DNA of 64,000 nt from Ochrobactrum sp. Marseille-Q0166. Lineage in GTDB: Bacteria; Pseudomonadota; Alphaproteobacteria; Rhizobiales; Rhizobiaceae. The notes under the pieces are model-generated. The model saw only the letters and a program-made list of their open reading frames with translations, searched no databases and had not been told where the DNA came from. Below are positions 38,965 through 47,958 of this stretch, piece after piece. Position 1 is the stretch's first letter. The number at the start of each line of letters is the position of its first letter. A program made the translations under genes and the position numbers. The stretch lies in contig NZ_JACJUO010000002.1 in the NCBI RefSeq assembly GCF_014397025.1, positions 1,492,002 through 1,556,001 on the forward strand, written 5' to 3'.

Positions 38965-39588
38965 ATGATCCACCTCTATACAGATTCCTCTCCGAACGGA
39001 TTCAAGGCGACAATTGCTCTTGAAGAACTGGCGCTTCCCTACCGCCTGCATCATGTGCGTATTGACGATGGTGAACATCGCCAGCCCGCCTTTCTCGCTC
39101 TCAATCCCCATGGCCGTATTCCAGTCATCACGGATGAGGATACCGGCATCACTTTGTTCGAGTCAGCAGCTATCCTGCTCTATCTGGCCGAAAAGACGGG
39201 CAAGCTTCTGCCACAAGACACCAAAGCGCGGTGGGAAGCGATCAAGTGGCTTCAGTTCCACACGTCAAGTATGGGGCCTATCCTCGGACAACGTGTCCAT
39301 TTCGAGATGTTTGCCAAGGACAAAATCCCGTCCGCCATTGAACGCTATCAAAATCTGACCGAAGACGCCTTCGCGGTGCTCGACGACCGATTGTCGGGAA
39401 ATACGTGGCTGGCGGGTGAGGACTATTCCATCGCCGACATCGCAACCTTCGGCTGGACACATATCGCGGTGATCTGCGGATTCACTTTCACTCACCATCA
39501 AAATTTACTGCGCTGGCACGAACAGGTCGCAGAACGCCCGGCCGTGCAGCGCGGCATATCGCTTCCGGCTCCCGCAACAGGGCCGTGA
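38965..39588 (+). CDS. Glutathione S-transferase family protein
   Basis: A 207-residue GST resembling the YghU/YfcG group. The N-terminal thioredoxin-like domain contains LYTDSSPNGFKATIALEELALPYR (active-site region S/N near residues 8-11) and the cis-proline segment NPHGRIPVITDEDTGITLFESAAILLYLAEKTG. The C-terminal domain is helical (SIADIATFGWTH). ATG at 38965 follows AAGGAACGGCGG. The monooxygenase gene begins 28 bases downstream, suggesting one operon for xenobiotic handling. Confidence 0.87.
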   Translation: MIHLYTDSSPNGFKATIALEELALPYRLHHVRIDDGEHRQPAFLALNPHGRIPVITDEDTGITLFESAAILLYLAEKTGKLLPQDTKARWEAIKWLQFHTSSMGPILGQRVHFEMFAKDKIPSAIERYQNLTEDAFAVLDDRLSGNTWLAGEDYSIADIATFGWTHIAVICGFTFTHHQNLLRWHEQVAERPAVQRGISLPAPATGP

Positions 39589-39616
39589 AGACAACTCGCA
39601 TAAGGAATTCATTTTC

Positions 39617-40666
39617 ATGACTATCATTACCGATACCGCACCGTCCGTTAGCATTTCGGAGGGAGCGTCATCCGACGCTTTTGCCCTGCATCCCGGCTAT
39701 AACCGAATGTTCAGAGCCGATCATCTCACGGTCGGTATCTTCTTGCCGCTGCGCTTCTATCACGGCAGCATGTCAGTATTGGAGGGGCAGGCTGAACTTG
39801 TCGGCAGCATCGACAGACACGGATTTGCAGCCGTTTGGCTGCGAGATGTTCCGCTGTTCGATCCCGGTTTCGGCGATGCCGGACAGGTCTTCGACCCCTT
39901 TACCTATCTTGCTTATCTAGCGGCCAAAACGGAGCGCGTTGCTCTTGCCACGGGAAGCGCGGTCTTTTCGCTGCGCCACCCCATCGACCTTGCCAAGATG
40001 GCGACAACCATCGATCAACTTTCTGGTGGCCGCCTTGTTCTTGGAATCGCTTCAGGGGACCGCCCCGTCGAGTTCCCGGCATATGGCGTTGATTTTGATA
40101 CAAGAGGCCAACGCTTTGCGGAAGCCGTCGCGTGGTTTCGCCGTCTTGTCGCTGAAGGCAGTCCTTCGATCAATGGGAGGCTTGGCGCAATGACCGGTGC
40201 CGATTTGCTTCCCAAAGCCGCGACTGGCCGCATCCCGCTCATTGTCACAGGCTCAAGCCGGCAGACGCCAGAATGGGTGGCGACGCATGCTGACGGCTGG
40301 CTGACCTATCCGCAACCAACTCATACGCCCGAAGGACCGAAACGCCTCGCAAAGAACATTCGCGCCTGGCGCGAGAAGATAGGGGGCGGTGGATTCCGTC
40401 CGCACATGACGAATGAATGGCTTGATCTGGTCGCCGATCCGCACTTCCCTCGCACACCCTTGCAGGGCGGCTTTGTGCTCCGAACGGGACGAAACGGATT
40501 GATCGACCTGTTGGGCGAATGGCGAGATGCAGGCGTGAACCATGCGGCTCTTGGCATCCAGTTCTCTGAACGTCCTGCCGCCGAAATCATACAGGAATTG
40601 GCCGAGGAGGTTCTACCGCTGTTTCCCTCCCACGAAGGCCCCGCGCCGTTGAGTGCGAAATGGTGA
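39617..40666 (+). CDS. Luciferase-like (LLM class) flavin-dependent oxidoreductase
   Basis: A 349-residue bacterial-luciferase-family monooxygenase with a TIM-barrel pattern: VGIFLPLRFYHGSM, GFAAVWLRDVPLFDP, RVALATGSAVFSLRHPIDLAKMATTIDQLSGGRLVLGIASGDRP and GSSRQTPEWVATHADGWLTYP. Members use reduced FMN or F420; the FMN form is expected in alphaproteobacteria. ATG 39617 follows AAGGAATTC. It forms a likely operon with the GST. The substrate is unknown; sulfonate or xenobiotic oxidation is common in the family. Confidence 0.85.
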   Translation: MTIITDTAPSVSISEGASSDAFALHPGYNRMFRADHLTVGIFLPLRFYHGSMSVLEGQAELVGSIDRHGFAAVWLRDVPLFDPGFGDAGQVFDPFTYLAYLAAKTERVALATGSAVFSLRHPIDLAKMATTIDQLSGGRLVLGIASGDRPVEFPAYGVDFDTRGQRFAEAVAWFRRLVAEGSPSINGRLGAMTGADLLPKAATGRIPLIVTGSSRQTPEWVATHADGWLTYPQPTHTPEGPKRLAKNIRAWREKIGGGGFRPHMTNEWLDLVADPHFPRTPLQGGFVLRTGRNGLIDLLGEWRDAGVNHAALGIQFSERPAAEIIQELAEEVLPLFPSHEGPAPLSAKW

Positions 40667-40693
40667 GCCTGACAACCAAGGAAAGGAAATGCA

Positions 40694-40753
40694 ATGACCG
40701 TTCTAGCCGACGAGCATGACCTGTCAGCTATCAGCTTGCGCGGCGCTCGATGA
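40694..40753 (+). pseudogene. Short stub with a good ribosome-binding site, probably a gene remnant
   Basis: ATG at 40694 follows AAGGAAATGCA and encodes only 19 residues (MTVLADEHDLSAISLRGAR) before TGA. A further stub in another frame begins at the overlapping ATG (MIDAAARHLYDGVAVA...). This pattern suggests the start of a gene deleted or replaced here, downstream of the monooxygenase. Confidence 0.35.
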
Positions 40754-40838
40754 TCGACGCGGCTGCCCGACACCTCTATGACGGTGTGGCGGTGGCGACC
40801 CTTGGGTCACATACAATCTGCAACCATGAGGCCACGCT

Positions 40839-41081
40839 ATGTTAGAACTTCGACCTAATTGCGAGTGCTGCGACCGAGATTTACCGCCATCAAGTGTTGA
40901 AGCTCGCATATGCAGCTTTGAATGCACATATTGCGTAACCTGCGCCGGGGCGTTTCCCGGCGGGAATTGCCCCAATTGCGGCGGTAATCTCTTAGCGAGA
41001 CCAATCCGTCCAGACGTCTTTCTTCTACGACATCCGGCATCAACAGCACGCATTTTCAATGCAAAATGTCGCAAACATTAG
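40839..41081 (+). CDS. DUF1272 cysteine-rich small protein
   Basis: An 80-residue protein matching DUF1272: MLELRPNCECCDRDLPPSSVEARICSFECTYCVTCAGAFPGGNCPNCGGNL. Three cysteine clusters (CECC, CSFECTYCVTC, CPNC) suggest a zinc ribbon. Its function is unknown; the family often lies next to transporters or DNA-repair genes. The Ogt gene begins 25 bases downstream. Confidence 0.85.
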   Translation: MLELRPNCECCDRDLPPSSVEARICSFECTYCVTCAGAFPGGNCPNCGGNLLARPIRPDVFLLRHPASTARIFNAKCRKH

Positions 41082-41105
41082 GACAATGAGGCGGGAGGGG
41101 TGTGA

Positions 41106-41627
41106 ATGCATTTCTTGGGAAAAATCGAGACACCAATCGGGCAAATGACGGCCATCGTCAATAGAAACGGCGCTCTGGTTCGGCTCGATTTCGTAGGTGA
41201 CACACGAGCAGGCGCTGATTGGCAGCCCCCCGGTGCTTTGGTCCAGAAAGACGATGCCGTTGCACATGTCGCAGCGCAGATTGCAGCTTACTTTCGCCGT
41301 GAGCTAAAGATTTTTCGTATCCCCCTCGCACCGGCAGGTAATGTATTCCTACAGGAAGCGTGGTCGCAACTGGCGAAAGTGCCCTATGGTACCACCATCA
41401 CTTATGGTGATCTCGCCCAACGTCTGGACAAACCGACATCGGCAAGGGCTATAGGGCGGGCCAATGCCATAAACCCGATCTCGATTATCGTACCTTGCCA
41501 TCGCGTCATCGGCGCTAATGGCAAACTCACCGGCTATAGTGGCGGGCTGGAGAAGAAAGCGGCCTTGCTTCGCTTGGAAAACGTCAATGCAGGATGGGAC
41601 GGGCATGATCCGGCACGCCTCCTCTAG
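41106..41627 (+). CDS. ogt: Methylated-DNA-protein cysteine methyltransferase (Ogt type)
   Basis: A 173-residue suicide repair protein that moves alkyl groups from O6-alkylguanine to its own cysteine. The active-site motif is IVPCHRVIGANGKLTGYSGGLEKKAALLRLE, with Cys at about residue 131, and the helix-turn-helix-like part is GTTITYGDLAQRLDKPTSARAIGRAN. It lacks the Ada regulatory domain. The ATG at 41106 follows GGAGGGGTGTGA. It probably forms an operon with the DUF1272 gene. Confidence 0.93.
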   Translation: MHFLGKIETPIGQMTAIVNRNGALVRLDFVGDTRAGADWQPPGALVQKDDAVAHVAAQIAAYFRRELKIFRIPLAPAGNVFLQEAWSQLAKVPYGTTITYGDLAQRLDKPTSARAIGRANAINPISIIVPCHRVIGANGKLTGYSGGLEKKAALLRLENVNAGWDGHDPARLL

Positions 41628-41839
41628 GGTAAAAAAGGAGGCGCAGGTGGTCGCATACCAATGAGCTTATTGTGGCAAAGGCACTGGACCTCAACCAAAC
41701 GATCGTCAGCCTGTGGATTTAGGCTTGCGAGGAAAATCTTGGCATCGTTCTTTTTGAGCTCAACAATCGGCGTTGATGCCCTTCAAACAACCTCTGTGTC
41801 TTCAGTATCGCTGGCAGGGATCAGCATGGCTTTTCATGG

Positions 41840-42673
41840 TCAAAGCGGTGTTGGCCGCATGAAAATGAACCCGATATCTTTCAGGACCTGCACGAAAGTG
41901 ATCCTGAAATCGAGTTCTGCGTAGTTGGCCTCACTTATAGCAATAAAATCCTTATTGGTAGCGGCTCTTATGAGCGGCTTTTCACAAACAGTATAAGTTG
42001 TGCAGACATGATTGCAGTCTTCGCCCTGGCGTCTTGTGTTCACCACCGGCAACTTGAAGAAAGGTGCTTTGAGGAGATTGAGAAAACCGCGAAGACCCAT
42101 CTGCCGAGCTATCTTCCACCCCACACTTGCCGGCTGGCGCCTTGTGGCCTGTACCGAACCCTCTGCGATCAACCCGCCCGCTGCGTCACGGAAGCGGAAG
42201 GTCCAGTAATCACCGGAAAAAACCACCTCGCTCTTGGTAAGTCGTGCATTGAGCAGCAGATGTTCGCTATTATACCGAACGACGCGTTGCGTGTTATTCC
42301 ATAGACCATGACATACCATCATAAGATCAGGGATGAGTTTTAGTGCACGATAAAAGGAAAATGCATCCGCCCGCAGCGGTTGCTCTTTGTGCCGCGTGGC
42401 AAACAAAGATATTTGTAGTTCATGATGAGCATCAAGATTTGCTTCGGTGAAATCGCAAATCCATATTGCGGCGAGCGCACGCCCGTCTGTATCCAGCACA
42501 GGCTCTAGGTTTTCGGCTGCAAGAAATCTGGCAGCAACCTTTCCGTCAACCGTCCCCCCAAGTGATAAGATCGTGCCGTTGTAAATGTGATATGGAGTCG
42601 TTGACTCTTCGCCTGCGACGACAACAGAACCGTCGATTGGGAAGCGTTGAAACAATTGCTGCTTGTGCGTCAT
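41840..42673 (-). CDS. Unknown protein, distantly acetoacetate-decarboxylase-like
   Basis: A 277-residue soluble protein. Phrases such as YHIYNGTILSLGGTVDGKVAARFLAAENLEPVLDTDGRALAAIWICDFTEANLDAHHELQISLFA resemble the layout of acetoacetate decarboxylase-like proteins, but I cannot identify the catalytic lysine with confidence. It is divergent from an AraC regulator with 83 bases between, so it is the likely target of that regulator. The ATG at 42673 is clean. The function is unknown. Confidence 0.6.
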   Translation of the reverse strand: MTHKQQLFQRFPIDGSVVVAGEESTTPYHIYNGTILSLGGTVDGKVAARFLAAENLEPVLDTDGRALAAIWICDFTEANLDAHHELQISLFATRHKEQPLRADAFSFYRALKLIPDLMMVCHGLWNNTQRVVRYNSEHLLLNARLTKSEVVFSGDYWTFRFRDAAGGLIAEGSVQATRRQPASVGWKIARQMGLRGFLNLLKAPFFKLPVVNTRRQGEDCNHVCTTYTVCEKPLIRAATNKDFIAISEANYAELDFRITFVQVLKDIGFIFMRPTPL

Positions 42674-42756
42674 TGCATGCCCTTAGGTGGTTTTGGATTT
42701 CCATGCATTGTTGGGCTGATGCGCTTGCGCGGTATAGAACCGAAACGACATGAACT

Positions 42757-43602
42757 ATGAGACAAGTTGAATATGCAACGCTGTATCGCCCTGAGCGCTG
42801 TCTTTCTAACTGCATATATCTCGCAGTAGAGCGCGATACGCGCAACGTTCAGTTAATCGACGCGGATCGGTTTAACTATTATCCCGCAACGCCTTTCGCT
42901 TCCATCTCGTGGATACTGGCTGGCCAATTGCACATGGTCGAAGGTTGCGCAACGGATGTTCCGACCCTCGGCAACCCGCTACCCAAAGTGTTTTTCTCCG
43001 GCCCAACGCGACGCCCGTCCATAAGTTGGTCTCCCGGAGCAGTGCACGTGCTAACCATCAGCTTCTATCCTGAAGCATTGACGCGCCTGCTCGAAATCAA
43101 TCTCGCACAATATGTCGGCGCCGTTCTTCCCTTGGAGAAAATTGCATCGGGGGGCAGATTGGCCCAGCTGTCGTCTATCCAATTTGGCCGGCAGACCAAG
43201 CCGTTTGTCCAAATTCAGGATTTGCTAAACGGGCTTTGGGATAATGAACCTGCGCAGCAAGTTTCCGATGTCCGAAGCTGGTTGGCGCGGCTTGCCGCGT
43301 GGGCAGGATCAACTTCTGGGAAAAACGGGCAGAGGTCGCTGCAACGTCTTATCAAGTACAGGACAGGCCAGAGCTTGCGCGACCTTCAACTTTATGCCCG
43401 CGTTGAGAATGCAATTTCCCGTGGCGCCCAGATGGCGAATGAGGAAGACTGGAACTTCGCAGCCGTCGCGGCTGAAAGCGGGTTTTCCGATCAATCCCAT
43501 CTTGGCCGGGAAATTCGTAGGGCAACCGGCCTCTCACCGGCAAAACTCAACGAGTTGGTGGAGCATAGTGAGCCATTCTGGATCTACAGATTGCTAAGAT
43601 AG
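42757..43602 (+). CDS. AraC-family transcriptional regulator
   Basis: A 281-residue regulator with an N-terminal sensing domain and a C-terminal double helix-turn-helix. The latter begins near IKYRTGQSLRDLQLYARVENAI and ends FAAVAAESGFSDQSHLGREIRRATGLSPAKLNEL (about residues 200-268). It is divergent from the unknown gene at 41840-42673. The inducer is unknown. Confidence 0.87.
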   Translation: MRQVEYATLYRPERCLSNCIYLAVERDTRNVQLIDADRFNYYPATPFASISWILAGQLHMVEGCATDVPTLGNPLPKVFFSGPTRRPSISWSPGAVHVLTISFYPEALTRLLEINLAQYVGAVLPLEKIASGGRLAQLSSIQFGRQTKPFVQIQDLLNGLWDNEPAQQVSDVRSWLARLAAWAGSTSGKNGQRSLQRLIKYRTGQSLRDLQLYARVENAISRGAQMANEEDWNFAAVAAESGFSDQSHLGREIRRATGLSPAKLNELVEHSEPFWIYRLLR

Positions 43603-43701
43603 AAAGGCTATAATCCGTTCTGGTTGGTCATAAGCCGTCAACTCGGTAGATAGGCTTGAGATTATAATGTTTAGACATTTCCTGTTTAAACTGAACCACT
43701 G

Positions 43702-43774
43702 GAAATGCTCTGTCTGTTTGTTTTTACGCGCATCTGGTTCCCAAAACCGGCTCCCACTTTTTGGGATGCGCTCT
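43702..43774. repeat. Dispersed Brucella-group intergenic repeat
   Basis: It runs from AAATGCTCTGTCTG to GGGATGCGCTCT with an internal CCCAAAACCGG and CTCCCACTTTTTGGG. Its pieces match the repeats at 18358-18399 (aaatgctct) and 24569-24619 (gggatgcgctc). It lies in the gap between the convergent AraC and OsmC genes. Confidence 0.6.
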
Positions 43775-43805
43775 AGTCGCATCCGAGCGTGAGCGTCGAA
43801 AAAGG

Positions 43806-44273
43806 TTATGTCTCAACAATGAACTTCGGCTCGTAAGAAACGGGAAAGTTGACCGAGCGAGCGACGAAGCAGACCTTGTGAATACGGTGATGGATGGACT
43901 CCGCAAGCTGAAGGTCGGTATTGCCCAGGACCGTAACCTTCGGTCGAAGCGTGGCAGATGTAAATCGCCCTGCTCCGCTTTTCTCCACTTCGCCGATGCC
44001 AACTGGCTTGTCCACATAGCGCGTCACCACGATTCCATGGTCCGATGCATAATGAAGATACCAGAGCATATGGCAGGCGGAGAGTGCCGAAATCAGAAGA
44101 TCCTCGGGATTCATTTTCGTTGGATCTCCACCCAGTAAGGGATCATTCGAACAATGAACCACCGGCTTGCCGGGAATGGCTATGTCCCATGTTCGGTCAT
44201 AGCTCCGATAATTGGCGGTTCCTTCTCCGCGATTGCCTGTCCAGACGACATATGAACTGTAGTTGTGACTCAT
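43806..44273 (-). CDS. OsmC-family peroxiredoxin-like protein
   Basis: A 155-residue OsmC/Ohr-family protein, usually reducing organic hydroperoxides with two cysteines. LLGGDPTKMNPEDLLISALSACHMLWYLHYA (about residues 46-76) holds the first conserved cysteine, and HRIHKVCFVARSVNFPV (about 127-143) the second. It is divergent from a GntR regulator, with overlapping TATACGYGTATA palindromes between. A detoxification role fits the neighbours. Confidence 0.88.
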   Translation of the reverse strand: MSHNYSSYVVWTGNRGEGTANYRSYDRTWDIAIPGKPVVHCSNDPLLGGDPTKMNPEDLLISALSACHMLWYLHYASDHGIVVTRYVDKPVGIGEVEKSGAGRFTSATLRPKVTVLGNTDLQLAESIHHRIHKVCFVARSVNFPVSYEPKFIVET

Positions 44274-44310
44274 AAGCTATTCCTTGTGCGGCAAATAATT
44301 TCCTGTTAGG

Positions 44311-44330
44311 TATACGTGTATACGCGTATA
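44311..44330. promoter_or_regulatory. Overlapping palindromes, probable GntR operator
   Basis: TATACGTGTATA (near-perfect) and TATACGCGTATA (perfect) overlap by four bases, ending 10 bases before the GntR start and lying 37 bases upstream of the divergent OsmC start. Tandem sites suggest cooperative binding. Confidence 0.6.
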
Positions 44331-44340
44331 TGTAAAATGG

Positions 44341-44997
44341 ATGACGTGCAAGATGGCGCTTAGTGATACGTTGCGAAAGGAAATACTCGCCGGCCAGTTG
44401 CCGCCCGGAACTATGCTGTCCCAGACCGAGCTCGCTGTTCGGTTCGGTGTCAGTCGCATACCAGTGAGGGACGCATTGCAACAGCTTGCCGCTGAACGAC
44501 TCGTGATGGTGCTCCCCGGCAAGGGGGCACAAGTCATCGAACTCACGGATGATGAACTGGTAGAAATCTACGACCTTCGAAGGCTTCTGGAATGCGATCT
44601 TTTACGACATGCGATTGCGAAGGCCGGTCCGGGGGATCATGCCGAAGCTGAATACGCGCTGCGTAAATCAAATCTCGAAGCCGGACGTCCTGGCTGGGCA
44701 GAAGGTGACTGGTTGTTTCATGCAACGCTCTACGCTCCGGCGGGGCGTAAGAAGCAACTCGCGATAGTAGAAGAGCTACGTCGTAGCTGCTTGATGCACG
44801 CCATCCAATACGACAAGTTAGCTATAAAAACGCCAGCGTGGATCGACCACCATGAAAATATTTTCCGAGCTTTCGTAGAAGGTCACATTGAAAATGCAGT
44901 TCGCTGCCTTGAGCAGCACATAGAAGCTGCACGGTCCTTCTTGCTTGAACTCCGTCACGATAGCGCCCCTGCGAAGCTCGACTGTGCACCGAGATGA
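44341..44997 (+). CDS. GntR-family (FCD-type) transcriptional regulator
   Basis: A 218-residue regulator with a winged helix (LRKEILAGQLPPGTMLSQTELAVRFGVSRIPVRDALQQLAAERLV, about residues 11-55) and an FCD helical domain. The ATG at 44341 lies just after a TATACGCGTATA palindrome. It probably represses itself and the divergent osmC gene; whether it also controls the downstream lactate-permease-like gene (383 bases away) is unclear. Confidence 0.87.
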   Translation: MTCKMALSDTLRKEILAGQLPPGTMLSQTELAVRFGVSRIPVRDALQQLAAERLVMVLPGKGAQVIELTDDELVEIYDLRRLLECDLLRHAIAKAGPGDHAEAEYALRKSNLEAGRPGWAEGDWLFHATLYAPAGRKKQLAIVEELRRSCLMHAIQYDKLAIKTPAWIDHHENIFRAFVEGHIENAVRCLEQHIEAARSFLLELRHDSAPAKLDCAPR

Positions 44998-45380
44998 TCC
45001 TTGCTACTATATTTGCGAAGCCATCGCACGACCTTAGCTACACGCAATCGCGGCTATGCCCTTATGCTGGATTAAACAAATGGAAAAAGTAGGATCGAGG
45101 CTGCCCGTTATTCGGATCACTGGCCTGCTCAATCTGCGTAAAGCGGCCCTCCCATATACGCAATCTTACACTAGCACTATCCTCGCGCTTCTAATAAGCC
45201 CGGGTTGAAAAGGGAAAATTTCTGGGTTCCAAACCTAGAAAATCACCCTTTTTGCCTTTGCCTGACGGACTCGCAATTGTGGTGCTAACCAATCCTTTCA
45301 GATTGCCATCATCGCCGGTGTATCCAAGCTCGGCTGACCGGCTTCCAAACCATCTTCTTGACGAGCTAAAGGCAGAATAG
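44998..45380. other. Gene-free gap before the lactate-permease-like gene
   Basis: About 380 bases with no supported frame. It may hold the promoter of the transporter. I see no convincing operator or hairpin. Confidence 0.4.
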
Positions 45381-46844
45381 TTGATCTATTTCTTGTGGAC
45401 GTTGCCAGCTATCGCAACCATTGTTTCCATTGCGAGCGGGCGACTTGGAACGCTTCCGGCTTCTATAGTTGGGCTATTGATGGCGCTCATTGTCGCGCTG
45501 ACCAGCGCGCCGCAGGTTTTTCTGGCTTCTGATGCCGCTATCTCCCTGTTGCGCGGTGTGTGGATTGGCTGGACCGTCGTCCCTTACATTTTAGGTGGGT
45601 TGCTTTTCTGGCAAATGGCGATCCGTCCAGGCAACGCGACCATGCCGGTCGAAACAGTTCTGGACGATCCGCGAACAAAGCGCCGCCTTCTGTTTACGGC
45701 CTGCTTTCTGATTGGCCCTTTTGCGGAGTCCGCAACCGGGTTCGGCGTCGGCATAATAGGAACCATGATGCTGGTTCGGCGGCTAGATGTGGCACCTATC
45801 TACCTTTTGTGTTTCAGCCTGCTCAGTCAGACCATGATTCTGTGGGGTGGCATGGGGAGCGGTGTCATCATCGCTTCCGCTTTTGGCCGCACAGATCCGA
45901 ATACACTTGCGCTCAACACAAGCGTGTTTCTTGTCGCTTTCCATGTCTTTTGGCTACCGCTTTACTGGTTCATGGCCAATGCAGCGGGTGTGACCGCAGA
46001 TTGGCGAGAGCGGGCGAACGAGGCGGCATGGCTCGGCGCCAGCCTTGCCGCTGTCATTGGCGCAACCGCGTTGCTGGGGCCTGAAACCGCCATGCTCGCG
46101 GCCTACGGGCCGATTATCGTGCTACGCTATATAGTTGACGAGCGCCCAGATGGCACGGCGCTGGTGCTGGCACTAAATCGCATGGCGCCCTTTGTCTTTT
46201 TGATCGGATGGCTCGTGGTGACGAGGATAGTTACGCCGATGGCACAGTTTCTGTCGGAAACGGCACGCCTACAGCCATTCTCGGGGGTGCCTGCGTGGTC
46301 GCCACTGTTCCATGCCGGAACCTGGCTTATCGTTGGCGCAATCCTGACCGGGTTTCTGCGCGGCCATAGGGCTGCGTTCGGTTCAGAGATCAAAGCAGCG
46401 TGGAAAACCGGCAGGCTTGCGGTTCTCACTGTCATCACTTTTTCCATGATGGCGGAACTGCTATCCGGCTCTGGTGTCGCCGCGGGACTGGCTAATGGAT
46501 TGTTCGACGCATTCGGAACCTGGGCAGTGGTCCTGACACCGCAGATTTCAGCCGTTTTTGGGGCGCTTGCCAACAGCAGCAATGCCGCCAATGGCCTGTT
46601 CATGTCTTCGCAAGTCAGCCTGGCAACTGATGCCGGACTCAATATTGCTGCCGTCATTGCACTCCAGCAGGCTGCTGCGCTGTCGCTCAATATGATTTCG
46701 CCGGTGCGAATGTCGATTGTCTGCAGCCTCGCCGGAACGCCTGGGCGGGAACGCGATGCCTATCGCATAATGCTGCCTTTTGCTGCTTCAACGGTTTTTG
46801 TCGTTCTTATCGGCTCGCTATTGATCGCAATGGGGATCATTTGA
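45381..46844 (+). CDS. Lactate permease (LctP)-family transporter
   Basis: A 487-residue protein with about twelve or more helices. Family signatures are GPFAESATGFGVGIIGTMML (about residues 112-131) and ALANSSNAANGLFMSSQVSLATDAGLNIAAVIALQQAAALSLNMISPVRMSIVCSLAGTPGRERDAY (about 395-461). LctP proteins take up lactate or glycolate, but this one is about 60 residues shorter than E. coli LldP and may carry another hydroxy acid. The start is TTG 45381 after AAAGGCAGAATAG. It is convergent with hisC, with 8 bases between. Confidence 0.8.
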   Translation: MIYFLWTLPAIATIVSIASGRLGTLPASIVGLLMALIVALTSAPQVFLASDAAISLLRGVWIGWTVVPYILGGLLFWQMAIRPGNATMPVETVLDDPRTKRRLLFTACFLIGPFAESATGFGVGIIGTMMLVRRLDVAPIYLLCFSLLSQTMILWGGMGSGVIIASAFGRTDPNTLALNTSVFLVAFHVFWLPLYWFMANAAGVTADWRERANEAAWLGASLAAVIGATALLGPETAMLAAYGPIIVLRYIVDERPDGTALVLALNRMAPFVFLIGWLVVTRIVTPMAQFLSETARLQPFSGVPAWSPLFHAGTWLIVGAILTGFLRGHRAAFGSEIKAAWKTGRLAVLTVITFSMMAELLSGSGVAAGLANGLFDAFGTWAVVLTPQISAVFGALANSSNAANGLFMSSQVSLATDAGLNIAAVIALQQAAALSLNMISPVRMSIVCSLAGTPGRERDAYRIMLPFAASTVFVVLIGSLLIAMGII

Positions 46845-46852
46845 AACGCGCG

Positions 46853-47926
46853 CTAAACGCTTCGTCTTCCCGATGTGATGCATTCAGCCGCATCGAGAAG
46901 CGCTTCGCATTCTTCTTTCGTACCAACCGTTATCCTCAGCCAGCCTGCGGTTCGCGGCTGACGAAAATGGCGCACCAGAATGCCCTGTGAGCGCAAGCTG
47001 GCAAATAATTCCTCTGCTGCGATTTCTCTGTGCGAGACAAACAGGAAGTTTGTTGCCGAAGGCAGAACCTCAAATCCTAGTGCAGACATAGCGGCTGTCG
47101 TTCTGTCTCTCTCGCCGATGATGCGCTTCCGCGTAACATCGAACCACTCGCGGTCTCGCCAGGCTTCGATTGCACCGGCTAGCGCCAGACGGTCGAGAGG
47201 GTAGGAATTAAAGCTGTCCTTTACCCGGCGAAGCGCCTCGATCAAATGCGGCTGCCCCACGGCAAATCCGACGCGCAGCCCAGCCAAACTCCGCGATTTG
47301 GAGAAGGTCTGGGTGACCAGAAGATTGTCGTAGCGCGGGGTCAACCGGACTGCACTCTCCGCTCCGAAATCGACATAGGCTTCGTCAAGCACCACCACAA
47401 CGTCCGGATTTTGGCGCAATATCCGTTCGACATTATCCAAATCCATGGCGATGCCGGTTGGCGCATTGGGATTGGCAATCACGATGCCCCCGCAAGGTCC
47501 GTTGTAGTCATCGGGGACAAGTTTATAGGCGTGGTCGAGCGGTATTTGCCTGAAAGGCAGTGCATAGAGATTGCAGTAGGTCAGATAGAAGCTGTAGGTC
47601 ACATCGGGAAACAGCACAGGCCCCTTGCCGCGAAAGAAAGCGTTGAAGGCATGCGCCAACACCTCGTCCGAGCCGTTACCAATGAAAAGACTATCAGACG
47701 GCAAGCCGAGGGTGGTGGCGATGGCATCGCAGAGGTCCTCGGCTTTAGGGTCCGGGTAAAGTCGCAAATCATCGTCCGTCGCAGCCCGGATAGCCGCAAG
47801 CGCTCGCGGCGACGGGCCATAAGGATTCTCATTGGTGTTGAGTTTGATGTATTTGCGGCCCTTCGGCTGTTCTCCTGGAACATAAGGAAGCAATGTCTCA
47901 ACAAAGGGACTCCAGAATCTACTCAT
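46853..47926 (-). CDS. hisC: Histidinol-phosphate aminotransferase paralog (PLP)
   Basis: A 357-residue class I/II aminotransferase of the HisC type. [15 protein letters not shown] (about residues 29-43), GNGSDEVL near 83, [10 protein letters not shown] near 151 and the PLP lysine in [15 protein letters not shown] (Lys at about 210) are intact. It should transfer an amino group to imidazole acetol phosphate, although HisC-like enzymes can also act on aromatic amino acids. No other his genes are near. It is last in the trpB - aminotransferase - hisC operon. ATG 47926 follows AAAGGATAAACGAACG. Confidence 0.88.
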   Translation of the reverse strand: MSRFWSPFVETLLPYVPGEQPKGRKYIKLNTNENPYGPSPRALAAIRAATDDDLRLYPDPKAEDLCDAIATTLGLPSDSLFIGNGSDEVLAHAFNAFFRGKGPVLFPDVTYSFYLTYCNLYALPFRQIPLDHAYKLVPDDYNGPCGGIVIANPNAPTGIAMDLDNVERILRQNPDVVVVLDEAYVDFGAESAVRLTPRYDNLLVTQTFSKSRSLAGLRVGFAVGQPHLIEALRRVKDSFNSYPLDRLALAGAIEAWRDREWFDVTRKRIIGERDRTTAAMSALGFEVLPSATNFLFVSHREIAAEELFASLRSQGILVRHFRQPRTAGWLRITVGTKEECEALLDAAECITSGRRSV

Positions 47927-47958
47927 CGTTCGTTTATCCTTTATTGGCGCTCTTCTGC

